Of a stretch of DNA of 64,000 bases, positions 1 through 58,131 are shown in pieces. The notes under the pieces were generated by a model. The model made no database searches. It saw only the letters and a list, made by a program, of their open reading frames with translations, and was not told the DNA's origin. Position 1 is the first letter of the stretch. Every line of letters starts with the position of its first letter. A program made the position numbers and the translations under genes. Origin of the DNA: Sinotaia quadrata (taxonomy: Eukaryota; Mollusca; Gastropoda; Architaenioglossa; Viviparidae); assembly GCA_028829895.1 (NCBI GenBank), contig CM054179.1, positions 47,191,891 to 47,255,890 on the forward strand, written 5' to 3'.

Positions 1-388
1 TTCCGAATCTTAATATTTTAAGATTTAAAGTAAAATAAAACTTTATCAAAGGTGAAATACAAGCTTATCTATACACCATAAAAGAGTAAATAAAGATAAA
101 TACTAATTATTTACTGAAAAATAATCATTTATCTAGATTTGATCAAAACAGCAAATACATTCACTAAAGACAGCACTCTTACACATACACATACAACACA
201 CACTTGCACCCATGCACACATATACAGAGCTTTTTTAATCAGGATATGCAGCACATTACAAACAAATAAAATAAAATATGATTGGCCTATGCCCAAAATT
301 TCACCCTCCTCACACAGAATTTTGTGTGTATGTGTGTGTGTTTATGAGAAAGAGAGAAATAAAATGTTCATTATAATATCTGTAATCA

Positions 389-1922
<1,534 letters not shown>

Positions 1923-3844
1923 TTTTTACTTTGTATATTTACGAGGCACAGACGGGGACAAAAAAATAATTCAACAGATTCTAGTATGGCGCGTCTACAA
2001 CAACTTGCTTTGCCGAAGTGTTAGGATTCTGTCGCTTAGCTACAATAAAAACAGCGTAACCTAGTTTACAAGGGAGACAAATCTCTTTCCTTTGCTTTTC
2101 AATAGTAACTTTGCAAAATTATCAGTTCTTCATCATGTCTAGTGATATTAAAATTTTATATGTACTTTAAAAAATAAATATTCCATATAAAATTATTTTT
2201 TAAAGACGAGGGGAAAAGCATTATCATTTATTTAATATAATAATAATAATAATCAACTAAAACAAAATAATACCGAGTAGGCATTTTTGCACTACTGTTA
2301 TTTATCGTAATAACAAATTACAATATGTGCAACAATGAACGCAAATTAGATTCATAAACTGAAGAAGAAGCATTATCTTAGCTGTTTTAAATGATTAATG
2401 AAGCAAATTATGTCATAGTGATTAACTTTGCAAAAGTAATCATACTATGACTATACATACAAACACTCAAGAAACTGTTAACATCCTTCTTGAAAAAAGG
2501 GATAGAAATTAATAATTGTCGACCACTTTATAGACAAGTACTGGATGTACATTTTATAAAGACTTTTTTAGTCATTATTTCCTCAAAGACATAATATATA
2601 CAATGTCAGAGGAAATATACAAATGATTGAAATGAAATGGCATGATACAAGGGAAGCAACATTGAAAATGTCATAAAAAAACTTTAACGAGGGGAGTATT
2701 CTCCCTTTCAACTAAAATCTTTGTGATTTGAAGTACAAGTTAATTTTAATAAACATTTTACATGAATGCTATTATAAAATTTTGTTAAATTTTAAGTCTA
2801 TTTTACTTCGTGTGCGCATATATTTTGGCCATCGGTTGGTAAAAGTATTTATCGACAAATTTTTTAGTCCAAATGTGTTATTAACGAAGGTGAACAATAA
2901 ACCATAGCTTGCAGGTGCTGTCGAGTTCCAGTTCTTTCTACTACAGGTAGTCCAAATAGCATAGCAAATTTCAAATAATAATATATGACAGTAAGTTGGG
3001 GCTGCTTGGTGTGCACTGTGGTGGTACTGGAATGTTACTGAAACAGGCAAGTTCAAAAGTTAGAATTATGTGCAATCGCTGGAGCCATCAGAATGGTGTT
3101 ATTGTCATAGAAAATATGTTCATTCGTTCCTGTTTTGGCATACTCACAAAGGACACAGTTCATTTTTGTTATACGGCAGATGTAAAGGAGAAATTTGACT
3201 GGTAAAATATCATGTGCCAATTTAATATTTTAGGTCATACCTATTGGCATCGGCGGCATGTTGTAGACATTTGGAAAAATTGGAATAAAATCTGTAGAAG
3301 GAAAGGTAGGTTTTAAAGAGTCCTTTGAGAGAGATTTGGTAATGTATTTTAGTTTTAACATTTAAAATATAACTTTCTTCTTTATAATAGGGCATAGGGT
3401 GCACACAGAAAGGAAGAAAAACCCAGAGAAAAATAATATTGCTTCTCTTTTGGCAAATAAAAAAACAGAGTCGACTTTCCTTTTGAAACGTATTACAAGT
3501 AAAAATAGATGGATTCCCTTGTGGAATCAACTTAACAGACGATATTTGGCACCCCATACTTAAAAAATAATAGAGGTATAAACCTCTATCAGTCACGATC
3601 TTTGTTGCTGTTTGGAAAGGCAAACATTTCATTTGTGTAGTTTTACCCAAATTATGGTATATACAATGTCCGTTCTTGCTATTCTGACTATACTATTATG
3701 ATCAAGCTCTTTATTAGAATAGTTTTTTTCCTTTTTTTTATAAGGAAAAACAAAAGCGAATTTGTAAACAGAACAACCACAGCCATGCCACCCTAAAATG
3801 GAGGGAAAAGACTCGTAGGCATGAAAAATTTAGACAATCTAATT
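1923..3844. other. Intergenic: RSPH1 5' flank, then nothing recognised
   Basis: The bases just above 1922 must hold the RSPH1-like 5'UTR and promoter. I see no TATA box there. From about 2150 to 3840 the sequence is AT-rich with only short, unconvincing reading frames and a short TAA run near 2240. Confidence 0.5.
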
Positions 3845-4069
3845 CAGGGGTATCCAAACATTTTGCAAAGAGGGCCAGATTTGGTGAGGTTGGGGCTGAA
3901 GAGGGCCAGATTTTTGTAAGGTAATGTTTGGGGCTGAACATTCAGCATGAATTTATGGGAAAAAGTAAATTTTCCCATGTCTGATTTGATTTTATGAGTC
4001 CTCTGTGGGCCGGTGGAAATTTGAACACGGGCCGCAATTGGCTCGCGGGCCGGACTTTGGACAGCCCTG
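3845..4069. mobile_element. Non-autonomous hAT-type element (MITE), 225 bp
   Basis: The ends are CAGGGGTATCCAAA and TTTGGACAGCCCTG, imperfect inverted termini beginning CAGGG as in hAT elements. They are flanked by 8-bp direct repeats atctaatt (3837-3844) and gtctaatt (4070-4077), matching at 7 of 8 bases. The interior is rich in 'gggcc' motifs and has no transposase. Confidence 0.82.
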
Positions 4070-4209
4070 GTCTAATTTGTACTCAGACACTAAAACTTCT
4101 TCAGCTATCCGTGCCGTGTGGACTAGTTCGCTCACCTTTGGTTTGAAACTGACACTTCACAAATGTGATGGCTACCAGTTTTCACATCTGCAGCCACACA
4201 TAATCACTG

Positions 4210-4650
4210 ATCGGCCACATTATTACGGGGGGGGGGGGGGGGGGAAGTGTTGGAATTTTAAACATCTCTCCTCTTTATGCTAAGAACTATTTTTTTCTTT
4301 TTCCAGCATGCCCTATGTTAAAAGGCAAGCCCGTTTATTCATATAACTTAGTATCAAATTATATAAAAACAATTAAAAGTGGTCCTAAGATGGACAATGT
4401 AAAAATATCACATTTAATCTAGATCAGACCTCATTTAGGTCTATTTAAAATTAAAGCGGATGGACAAAAAGCTTTCATAGGACAAAATATTCTGGCGTAC
4501 AAATGAAAAGTATGGTGAAATAATATCGAGGTTACAAGTGTGTTTTATGTGTTTTTTAAAAATTAAAGCGGGTGGACAATAAGCTTTTGTACATAAGAAA
4601 AAAAATGATGAAACAATATAGAGGGAACAAGTGTGTTTTATGTGGTGAGC
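4210..4650. repeat. Poly-G run and diverged ~112-bp tandem duplication
   Basis: A run of G lies at 4227-4243. Two diverged copies of a roughly 112-bp unit start near 4449 and 4563; both open with attaaagcgg(a/g)tggac and end near gtgtgttttatgtg. Confidence 0.6.
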
Positions 4651-6905
4651 GAACTAGGATACGAGGTCAGCGTGCTTTCACTCTCTTTTCATATGTCGAC
4701 TTTCATTCTCGTGAACACGCGCACAGTCAGGCGAACCAGGATCAGCTTTAATTACATTTCTTGTGCGTTTCGAGGCTTAGAGGTTAGGAGGTGAGGGTCA
4801 TCGCGCATTCCGTTTACCTCTTTTTACACTGACTGTCATTAACACGGCGATCAAAATACAATAAAAAAAAAAAAAAAGACAAAACCAAAGTATCACAGCA
4901 AGTAATAGTTACGAGAAAACTACTGTAAGATTAAGTTAGTATTACAAGATGATGGTGTATTGCTGAATTACTGCACGTCGATAAATAACACTAGAACCGT
5001 CACCTATATTTTAAAAGAAATAAAAGCTATGCTAATGTTATAATGTATAATCTTATGCACATTAGCTACATAATATTAAATAATTACAATTTTAAATACA
5101 TGCTTAAGATATATTTATTACAAAATTAATTACTAAGATTCCAAGGAGATAAGCTGTCAAAAAATTTGATTCTTATAGATCGTAATTTTCCTAACTTTTA
5201 ATTACTTATAGAGTATTTGTTCGACTTGAGCTTTCTGGGCATATAAATATTGTCTTAAATGAAACACTTAAGATATCACAATTATGCACATTTTGTATGT
5301 TAACATTTTATTTTTGTGTATTTCAACCAATACCATTGCGATCTATATTTTAGTCACAGTGATAGCATTATAGTTCTCTGGTGAGTGATACATTGTTGTA
5401 GTACAATTACACAAATAGAAAAAATATACCATTTAAAGTGGGAGTGTACATGTTTTACAAGATTCCTATATTGGTAGAGATAAATGTTAGCAGAAACCTT
5501 GACTCCTGCTTGACCCAGATACGGGTCAAGACTATGAGTCACTATATTGACTACCATTCTACTCATTCTAGACCAAACTGTCAGTCACTAGCCCTGCTTT
5601 GGAAGATGTCCTTTGCAAAACTATAGCCGCTCTAGTATCACCCTAATGAAGAAGTATTGTAAGTCAAACACTTTAGTGGACTCATTCTCGTCATTCTGTA
5701 ATCACTTAAGAGCATTAATTCTTACTTGACTATAGCCTTTATTACAGTATTATCATGCGCACTGTGAATGTCTGTTGCATTATCTGTAAACAAAGCTTGA
5801 TCTTTTGTTTAAACATAAGAGCACGGCTAGAAGTCTCAATCTTTTGTTACAAATTAAAGCAGTAGATTTTAATTAAACACTGTTATTGTGTGTAACTGTC
5901 AAGTGACTGGGGGCGAGCCATTCACAGTCTATCGATGTGTCTGGTGGCAATCTGTCACATCTATTTGTGGCTATATTCATATCTTTAGTGCGGGGTGCAA
6001 AAGGAGTGTGGCACACGCATCCAACAGTAATGATAATTAATAATTATAGTTCTGCTTAGTGACACTAACAACTTTTTTTGTTGTAAACATAAGTATAGCT
6101 TTCTAAATCAATTGTTTGGTTGTTTTTCTTTTTAAAGTGCAGGTCATAATTCTTTCTTTGAGAGTGTGCTGAGTTTTCATTGTGAGGGGCTGAGTTTTCA
6201 TTGTGCCAGGATCCAGCGATTGGTTATCTACAGTTAGGTCGGTCACAAGTTGAAAATGTAGACTGAGATGGGAGCACTATTTATAGCAGCACACTCGTAA
6301 AAACGCGCAAAGAACGTTTCTTTACCCCGTCTTAATAGATAAAGAAAGCTAATGAATATTATCCACCTTGATGACAAAGTTCTACAAAATAACCTTAGCT
6401 AAGAGTTCATGCAAATGCGATTATAACAGTTGAATTTGAAATGTTCCCTAACTGATAAATCGATGCAAATGATGTGTGTTTTGGTTTCTTAAAAATTCTA
6501 TTCAAAGCACGTCTTTGAAGGGTTAATACGTGCCAACACTGTATTTAGGCCTGTTAATGCTGATGGTTATCTACTGTATTTTACGTGCCTTCAGTGTGGT
6601 ACTAAGGCCCTAGTCGCTAATGTACCGAATTATCTAACAAGCAAATATACAGATTTGATTAAAACTGAGTGTATCTAAACAGCAAATACATACATTTGAT
6701 TTAGTGTATATGTGGATTTATTCAAAGATGTTTATTTAATAATAATTTTTTAATTCTGAGTACGTGACATGCAGAGTTGTGTTCTTCTCTTCCACTTACT
6801 TCGATTAAAAGAATATGCGATATGTTTTTTTCTGAGCTCTCTTTGAGATTCATTTACCAAAAAAATAATTTTGACTACAATTGCTTTTTTAAAAATAAAG
6901 AATTT

Positions 6906-6952
<47 letters not shown>

Positions 6953-7349
6953 TTAGTGTTCAATTTTCAAACTCGAAGCGTCACTTTGGAACTGAACCGT
7001 AAGTAACTGCATTCACATTCACAACCAGGCTGGTACAACGTCTGTGAATAGTCTGTCGTCAGGAACATATCTTTAAAACAATTGTCATTGTCCAATGTTC
7101 GATCAGCTACAACGGAAGATTAGTCGTTCATTGATGTTATAGTTCAGCGTTTCTCGTAAGTAAAATCTAGACTTATTTAACTGAAGAAAACACAAACGTC
7201 TAAAAGAATACACCGCTAGTCACCGACACTGTGAAAATATTTCAATTAAGAACTTAACTGTATTCAAATCAAAACTATAGTTACCTAACACAACAAGGGG
7301 AAATATATATATGAGAGAGACAGAGAGAAGAGGGGGTGGGAGAGAGAGA
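4650..7349. other. Intergenic, no gene recognised; (CA)n at 6910-6948
   Basis: Only a (CA)n microsatellite near 6910-6948 stands out. The reading frames here are short, compositionally biased and without family resemblance. Confidence 0.5.
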
Positions 7350-9470
7350 GACTACCATAAATAAGGCAAAACTGCTCAGAAAAAGGCAAAAGAAACCACA
7401 CGAATAAGGGTAAAGTACTGAGAGAGATACACGAACTACCCTAAACAAGGCAAAAATACTGAGAGAGAAACAAACTACTTTAAATGAGGCAAAAATACTG
7501 AGAGAGAAACAAACTACTTTAAATGAGGCAAAAATACTGAGAGAAAAGAGTATTACCTTCAACAAGACAAAGAGCTGAGAGAGAAATGAAGAACTACTTT
7601 AAACAAGGCAAAATACCGAGAGAGAAAATAAGAACTACCTTAAACAAGGCAAAATACCGAGAGAGAAAATAAGAACTACCTTAAACAAGGCAAAATACCG
7701 AGAGAGAAAATAAGAACTACCTTAAACAAGGCAAAATACCGAGAGAGAAAATAAGAACTACCTTAAACAAGGCAAAATACCGAGAGAGAAAATAAGAACT
7801 ACCTTAAACAAGGCAAAAATTCTAAGGAAAAGAAGCATGTTAAACAAAACCTAAGTACTGAGAAACAAAATGAACTAAATTAAAAAAGGCAAAAAACACT
7901 GAGAGAAACGGAAAGCAGATCTACAGTAAATAAGACAAAAGTACTGAAAAAAGAACTATATAAACAAGTAAAAAATACTAAAAGTAGGGTAAAACAGCCC
8001 CTACCAAGAAAAAACCTGTCAATAAAACTTCATAAAACAATTTAAAACAAGATTGTACTGCTCTAAATAAAGGTCGAACTACCAGGTCAAGGCAAACTTT
8101 TCATAACAAGGAAGAACTTTCCATAAGAAGGCAGAGAAATACCCAATCAATGCAGAACTTCTTTACAGAAGGTAGATCTCACTCAACAATATATATAAAT
8201 CAAAACGATTGTCCTCAAACAAGATAGAACTACTCAAACAAGGCGGAACAACCCTAAACAAGGCAGATCTTACCAAACAAAGAGGAAGTAAAGAAACACA
8301 GAATTACCTACAACAAGGTAAAATTGCTCAAAATAAGGGCACACGTACACAAACAAGGCAGAACAGCCTTAAATAAAGCAGATCTTACCAAACAAAGAAC
8401 TACTCAAAGCACAGCTTTATTACTCACAACAATTCAAAACGACCCAAAACAAGGTAAAAGGGCTCATAATAAGGTAGAGCTACCCAAAACAACGAAGAAA
8501 TACTCATAAGAAGGCAGATTTTATCAAACAAGGAAGAGCTATTCAAAACAAGGCGATACTACATAAAACAATGTAGAACTAGCCAACTGAACAAAACTAA
8601 GCAAACAAAGCAGGACTACCAAAAGCAATGCAGAGCTTCCACAATAAAACAGAAGTACTAAAACGATGCAGAACTACATAAACAAAACAGAACTATCATA
8701 ACAAAGTAGAATTACCAGAAGGTCGAATTAACGCAATAAAACTGGACTAATGCAACAGTGTAGAACAACAAATAAAGCAGAACAACTACAAGGCAGAAAT
8801 ACAAGACAGACCTACCACAACAAAGCAGAACTACCACAATATGACAGAACAACCACAACAAGGCAGAAATACAGGACAGAACTACCACAACAATATAAGA
8901 ACTATCACAATATGACAGAACTACCACAAAAAAGCAGAACAACCATAACAAAGTAAAACTACCACAAGGCAGAACTACCAAAATAAGGCAGAATTACCAA
9001 AACAAAGTAGAACTATTAAAACAATACAGAACTACCAAAACAATACAGAACTACCAAGGCAAAACAAAACTACCAAAACAAGACAGAACTACCAAAACAG
9101 TAAAGAACTACCGAGGCACGACAGAACTATATCAACAAGGCAGAACTACCAAGACAAAACTACCAACAAAACAAGGCAGAACTACCAAGACAGAACTACC
9201 AAAATAAGGCAGAACTACCAAGACAAAACTACCAACAAAACAAGGCAGAACTACCAAGACAAAACTACCAACAAAACAAGGCAGAACTACCAAAATAAGG
9301 CAGAACTACCACAACAAAGCAGAATTGCAAGAAGGTCGAAATAAATAAATAAAACAACCTCAATAATGCAGAACAACCACAACAAAGCAGAACTACCAAA
9401 ACTAAGTAAATCTACCAAAAAAAAAAACAAAAAAAAAAACAGAACTACCAAAAACAAGGCAGAAGTATTT
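7350..9470. repeat. 2.1-kb purine-rich satellite array
   Basis: The left part (about 7360-7990) has a ~41-bp unit containing aaacaaggcaaaataccgag, with five nearly perfect copies at about 7600-7810. The right part (about 8030-9470) is a degenerate ~20-bp unit around aaggcagaactaccaaaac. The plus strand is strongly depleted of T and rich in A and G. The two parts share the 'acaaggca' core, so they probably have one origin. Confidence 0.85.
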
Positions 9471-10328
9471 AGAAGTGAATGAGAAACCTTAGAGTAGATA
9501 TGTAACGTACCAAGTCATACGCGTCAAGCTGGCTAAGGTTGTTTCATTGACTGTGTCTGGATAGCTAACCCCTTTTACCCACCACACCATTTGTTACCAT
9601 CCCTGCTCCCATATTCCGCATCTGATCATCTGATCTCTGGTCAAAACCCAACTTGATGAGAGGTAACCGAAATTTAATTTTTTTTAAAAATAGAAACTAG
9701 TACATGTTTCTTTATTTATCATGCTAATGACAAGTCAAGGACACATTAGTCCGGATTGACTAGATTTTATTTTAATTTAAAGGAAGAGTAATATGCGAAA
9801 GAGTGTTCGTCTGACTAAAGGTTTGCGTAGAGAATTTGTCGCGGGTCTGTTAAATGCGACTTCTGTAATTTTTCCTGTTTGTTGGAGATGTTTCGCTGAG
9901 TCATGTTGACTGGGAAATTTCTTCATTCAAGTCCTGGTATATCGCAGAAAGGTTATTTTCTAGAATAGTTATGAATGGATGAGCGGATAACACTTGGGCC
10001 GTTTAGAGGGTACGCAATACACTTCAGGTGTTTAGGGGTACTGGAACACATTTGAATCGGTATAGAGGTTAAAAAGATATATTTCAGGTATGTAGGGATA
10101 ATGTTTTAATAACTATGGCTAAGTGTAGCAGTGTAGTAAGTAGATATTTACTCGTAGAAATGAAAAAGAATTGCTTTGCTTTTTAAATGAGATCAACTAA
10201 TTTTATAACTTATTATTTTTAAAAGACGAGAATACAAAGCAGCACAAAAATAGCATAACAGTAAAATGCATATTTCATAAGAACAACAAACTGCATGTAG
10301 AGAGAAAAAAGTCAAACAACTGTTCCTA

Positions 10329-10365
<37 letters not shown>

Positions 10366-10573
10366 CCGCTTTTTGTTGTAAACGTAAACGTGCTCGAATA
10401 TTACAGCTTAGGTAAATAGTTTGTACATGTCAGGCCGAGCCTCAGACATGTAACAGTTCAACTCTAGCTTTATTCTAAATTAAGTCTGAACTAAAATCGT
10501 AATCGAAACTAGTTGCCTTCAGCAATAGTTTACAGAGTTTACAGAGTTCCACAGTTGTGGAAAGAGATTTCAA
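9471..10573 (+). promoter_or_regulatory. 5' flank of the ABCC1-like gene
   Basis: This is single-copy sequence between the satellite and the first ATG, so it should hold the promoter and 5'UTR. It contains GCTGAGTCAT at 9895-9904 and a 31-bp T run near 10330-10360. I cannot place the transcription start, and an upstream 5'UTR exon is possible. Confidence 0.4.
9895..9904 (+). promoter_or_regulatory. Candidate antioxidant response element (ARE/CNC-Maf site)
   Basis: GCTGAGTCAT fits the ARE core GCNNNGTCAY (TGACNNNGC on the other strand). It also contains an AP-1 core, TGAGTCA. Nrf2/CNC factors control many MRP-type transporters in animals. A 10-base motif can occur by chance, so function is inferred. 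Confidence 0.3.
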
Positions 10574-53254
<42,681 letters not shown>

Positions 53255-54050
53255 TCTCCAGTGGCATTCAAGACCTGGTTATGCCATCTTTCCTTAGAAT
53301 CACCAGTAAATCTGGAATTTAACTGCCTTAGAGGTGGCTTTTTATGGAAGACTGAAATTTGTGAATTAATTTGACTGTCTTCGAGGTTGTTTTTTGTACT
53401 GCCCTTTAGTTTAAATGAGTAAAATTCCGAACCACTTTATTGTCGCTGAAATTTATTCTCTGAAAAAAAAAATCTTTTTGTTTATTAATGAGGATCAGTT
53501 TATGCGGAGTGATCTTTTATTATTTATTGAAGATGCACTACTGGCTCTTTAATTACCCAGATCTAATCTACGTGACGTGGTCTTTATTACTAATGTTCAT
53601 TCCATCTGAACTGGCCTTTTATATTTTATTACGTGCACAGATGAAGACATCTGTCAAGATAGGCATAAGCAATTTAATTTAGAAGACCCTGGCTCTGACT
53701 TGCACCCTCTTCCCCCGCCCCCCCCCCCCCCTCCCCCCGCCGTGAGCTTTCCTTGTTTGAAGTTTGTTCGTGTTCAGTGATGACATAACAGGCTTGCCAC
53801 ATTGTTCTCTTGATGTCGACCTCTCTACCTACAAGTCTTCTTATATTTATAGATTTGTCCAAAATAATTAAAACTGAGACCTGGTATATTTTATAATTTA
53901 TTCATGCATTACATTTAAATAAATTGTAAATAACTAACTGCTGAAAAACTGCAAGAACTTAGTAACTAACTATAGTTTTCATTTCAGACGACTGCATTTT
54001 AACAGCAGCAACTCTTTTGCTTTGTTTTCTAAATTCGAGAATTATATATT
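53255..54050 (+). other. 3' flank/UTR of the ABCC1-like gene
   Basis: Should contain the 3'UTR. AATAAA at 53918-53923 is a possible polyadenylation signal among several AT-rich candidates. A C-rich run lies at 53713-53738. Confidence 0.35.
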
Positions 54051-54054
54051 TGTG

Positions 54055-54310
54055 CCTGGTATTTTCGTTTAGAAATTACTTTTAACAAATCATTTTTATG
54101 TTTATAAATGTATTTTCATTTAGAAATTACTTTTAACAAATCATTTTTATGTTTATAAATGTATTTTCGTTTAGAAATTACTTTTAACAAATCATTTTTA
54201 TGTTTATAAATGTATTTTCGTTTAGAAATTACTTTTAACAAATCATTTTTATGTTTATAAATGTATTTTCGTTTAGAAATACCTTTAACAAATCATTAAA
54301 TGTTTATAAA
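54055..54310. repeat. 51-bp tandem repeat, 5 copies
   Basis: Copies contain agaaattacttttaacaaat, very little diverged. Confidence 0.95.
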
Positions 54311-54479
54311 TGTATTTTCTAAAAGTTGACCTAAAATATAACCACCTGCATTTCTATTGATATTTAAAACATTCGTTGCTGTATAGTTTGTACTTTTGTA
54401 ATCAGATCGAATAATAAAAGTAAATGTACTATTTGATGTTCTGTATTCAGATTGCTGTATATAAACTAATGTCATCTTT

Positions 54480-54685
54480 AATAAACACATCTAGATAATA
54501 GCAGATATGTATACTAGTGTCATCATTAATACGTGTATGACTAAGCACGTCTAAATAATTGTGGCTGTGTAAACTAGTGTCATTATTAATACGTGTGTGG
54601 ATAATCATGTCTAAATAATTGTGACTGTGTAAACTAGTGTCATTATTAATATGTGTGTGGCTAAGCACATCTAAATAACTGCTGA
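54480..54685. repeat. ~60-bp tandem repeat, 3-4 copies
   Basis: Copies contain actagtgtcattattaatac. The 54447-54695 minus-strand reading frame is a by-product. Confidence 0.9.
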
Positions 54686-54689
54686 TTTT

Positions 54690-55990
54690 TTTCAATTTTT
54701 AACATTTGATTACAACTCATTTGTTTCTTGTCAACAATATTGTTGTCATTTCATTTGCTTGATAACACCATCCTCTTCAGTGCTTTCATTGTTACAAGTG
54801 ATATAATTTTTATCAAAATAATCTTCATGAACCACTGTAATCATCTTATTATTTTTTTGTCAAATCTTTGCTTCTTCATCATTTGGAATTGGTGTTCTAT
54901 AGGCGTCATCACCATATTTACTTTGTTTCATCAACGCCTCATCATATAAAATGAATATCATTAATGTTATTATCTTTTTTTAAATTTGAGATTATCAACA
55001 TATATCACAAATCTCATCAAACAAGATAAAGTCATCATCTTAATTATTCTTGATATCACCAGCATATCTCTGCCATCATGAGAGTTGAACACCCAGAAAT
55101 TGAAGTAGAAAATCATTCACCAGTTAAGTGTGTGTGATATATTTATTTTATTATTACTGTATGAAAGATGAGACAATAGTTTGGTGACCAGGAAAACCAG
55201 ATCTTTGGGGGTGGGGGTTGGGGTGATATGCAGGTAAAGTACTAAATAATTCTTATGCTCATCCCTTGTAATGTCGGCTTGATGGGATTGAATAACGAAC
55301 AGGAAGTAGGAAAATATACCGACATGGTAGATGGAAATTCCAATAGTTCGTAGACAACGTTAAAGGGCAAATCGTAGCCATTTGGAATCAGTCGAATCCA
55401 CGTACACTGTACATTTAAAGCACAAGTTGACTTTTAATCCCTAAGTTAATTTTTCAATGAATTAAAATGTACACTTCCACTAAATTGTCTCCGATTTTAT
55501 ACCGAGTGACCATAACAGGTGCTCGTTTTTAATCAGTACACATTAGGAGTGACTTCCCTTAACAGGAAATAATACGTCAATTCACTCTTGATGCGTGTGT
55601 GTATTGTGCGTGCGTGTGCTTGTGCACACTCGTGTGTTCATTAACTGATATGTCTATATAATTGCAAGAGCGTGCGTGTTGGCAAATCAGAAAATAAAGA
55701 TTTTTTTTTTTAAATGATGGGTTGCTTGAGTCCTTCTTTATTCATCTATATTGTGTAAATCTTAAAATAGAACATTACCAAGAGTAATAGATCAATATGT
55801 GATCTTTCGTTTTCGGGACTGTGGCGTATCTTAGCAACCCAAAATACTGGCTATAAAAAGACTTCATGAAAGAATTTAAAAACGAGAAATGTGTGGTATA
55901 TCCATTTAATTCCTTGTCCAAATGTAAATGTAGCCCTGATTTCAAAATCTTGTAACTCTCGAGAAGTGTGCAAAAATACATGTAGACGCA
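54690..55990. other. Intergenic, nothing recognised
   Basis: AT-rich sequence without credible exons or elements. Confidence 0.5.
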
Positions 55991-56250
55991 AGTTGTCTGC
56001 TCTTATTTCAAAGTCTGACTCTTAGAAAGTATGTGAAGTAGGTGCAAGTTGTCTGCTCTTATTTCAAAGTCTGACTCTTAGAAAATATGTGAAGTAGACG
56101 CAACTTGTCTGCTCTTATTTCAAAGTCTGACTCTTAGAAAATATGTGAAGTAGACGCAATTTGTCTGCTCTTATTTAAATATGTGAAGTAGATGCAAGTT
56201 GTCTGCTCTTATTTCAAAGTCTGACTTAGAAAGTATGTGAAGCAGACGAT
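55985..56250. repeat. ~60-bp tandem repeat, 4-5 copies
   Basis: Copies contain gtctgctcttatttcaaagt; one copy has an internal deletion. Confidence 0.93.
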
Positions 56251-57740
56251 AGTTATTTGCTCAGTGTACAAGTTCTTCTCCCATTAAAGAACACAGAACA
56301 CTAAAGTACATTATTTCCTGAATTACTTTTAAAATTTGATCAGTATATACAACAGCACAGTAAAATGTCTAATATGGGATTCATATCATACTTAGTTATT
56401 TAAAAATAAACTCGTGTTCTAAAAATGTCGACTGCCAAGCCCACGCTGATATCTACAGGCACGTTTCGTCTTGTTCGGTTCACTGGTCTGTTGACTGGGG
56501 CTGTGAAATAAGAGAGAGAGAGAGTGTGTGTGTGTGTGTCTAGCACAATAATGGAGAACCAAAAGGATGCTTTATGGTTTTATGCCACATTTCTTGTTTA
56601 TTTGGGAAACTTGTCTTGTGATAACTCTGTTGTCCTTTTTGAACAAAAATAGTGTAACGACAGTTATAAATGGCTAGGAGCCATTAGAATTGGCTGAATT
56701 GTCAAATGTTAGCTAGATGTTGTGTTTCGTAATTTTCAGCGAATTTGTACAGTTATTTAAGATTTTGTTTATAAAAAGTCCAAGAATGCAATTAATTTTC
56801 GGAGAGGATTTTTGTTTTTGAGTATGTGTTGGTATGAGAGGGTAAGATGACTACTGCAAGATATCTTCTGAAACGGTTACTTACGAAGAATTAGTTAACA
56901 ATCGTCAAAGCAGCACGCCAAATCAAGATTTCATGTACCTTTAAACGCTATAAAAACCCCGCCCTCTTTTTGCGTCAGCTCAGCGTCTGTTAACTCTGAT
57001 AAGACAGGTGGAGTGTCACTCTATCTACGGTAGTCATGTCTTTGTGTGAATGTTCGTGACCCAAACAATTGCTTTCATGTTCTCATGACCTAAATAATTC
57101 TTTCATGGATCGTGCTGGCGATGTGTCCTATATTTTAATGCCCATACTCTTCTCCCATATTTTAAAGAAACCTTGGCACTTTGACCTAGTTCCAGTCTAA
57201 GTGCACACACATGTGAATGCAAAATAATACAGAATATAAAAATTCTTACTCCCATATAAGAAAATGTGAACATCCCTAATGAAGCATTTCTGCTAGAGTT
57301 ATCTTTTCTTTAATGTTATAGCGCCCGAATCAACTAGAGAGTTGTCTTATATAGAGACTTTCTTATAGTCCGGGTAAAAATAAAGTGTTAACCCATCTGT
57401 TTGGACTGAAAACGTTACGAAAACCACAAACTACTTTGCTGTGTGCGCGGTAGTAATGAGGCTTAAAGTAACATTCGACTGCGCATGCACAAGCCACGAT
57501 CAGTACCAAGACATTGGAAAGGAGGGGGGGGGGAGCAATAAGTAAGTCAGAAGGTAAGAATGTGAATAATATTTTTGTTTCCAAATAACGACGCTTAGAA
57601 CCGACTGAGGCGGTCGTTTAAAGCACGGTTTGTATTAAAAAGGAATATCCAGTAAAAAACAAACAATGTAAATCTAAAAACAAATCAAAATATTAGTGAT
57701 AAGTCGATTGAATGCTAAATATTTTCGCAGTGAGATTATT
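56250..57740. other. Intergenic, nothing recognised
   Basis: Contains short (GA)n/(GT)n near 56513-56540 and a G run at 57523-57532. No gene signal was seen. Confidence 0.5.
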
Positions 57741-57744
57741 TGCC

Positions 57745-58045
57745 CATTATAACTTTTAGTTGTCGTGGGGACTTTTTGCCCGCTGTAATATTTTAGTCGT
57801 CGTGAGGTTATTTGCCCGCTGTAATATTTTAGTCGTCGTGAGGCTATTTGCCCGCTGTAATATTTTAGTCGTCGTGAGGCTATTTGCCCATTGTAATATT
57901 TTAGTCGTCGTGATGCTATTTGCCCATTGTACTGTTTTTAATCGTTATGGGATTATTTGCCCATTGCAATGTTTACAGTTAAGGTGGGTCTATTTTCCCC
58001 GCAGTAAAGTTTTTAGTCGCCCTGGGACTATTTGCCCGCTATAAT
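57745..58045. repeat. ~37-bp tandem repeat, about 8 copies
   Basis: Copies contain tttgcccgctgtaatatttt and 'agtcgtcgtgag'. Confidence 0.93.
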
Positions 58046-58131
58046 GCTTTTGGTCGTCGTATGATTATTTGCTTCCGCAAACTGATTATTGTTATAAAAA
58101 AAAGAAAAAAAGAAGAAATTAAAATTTCGAA

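Noticed and set aside
2056..2069. gtaacctagtttac as an RFX X-box for RSPH1
   Set aside because: It is a near palindrome in the right place but departs from the X-box consensus in both half-sites.
7281..8981. Several repetitive reading frames in the purine-rich array
   Set aside because: They follow the repeat unit, lack family resemblance and have no splice or start context.
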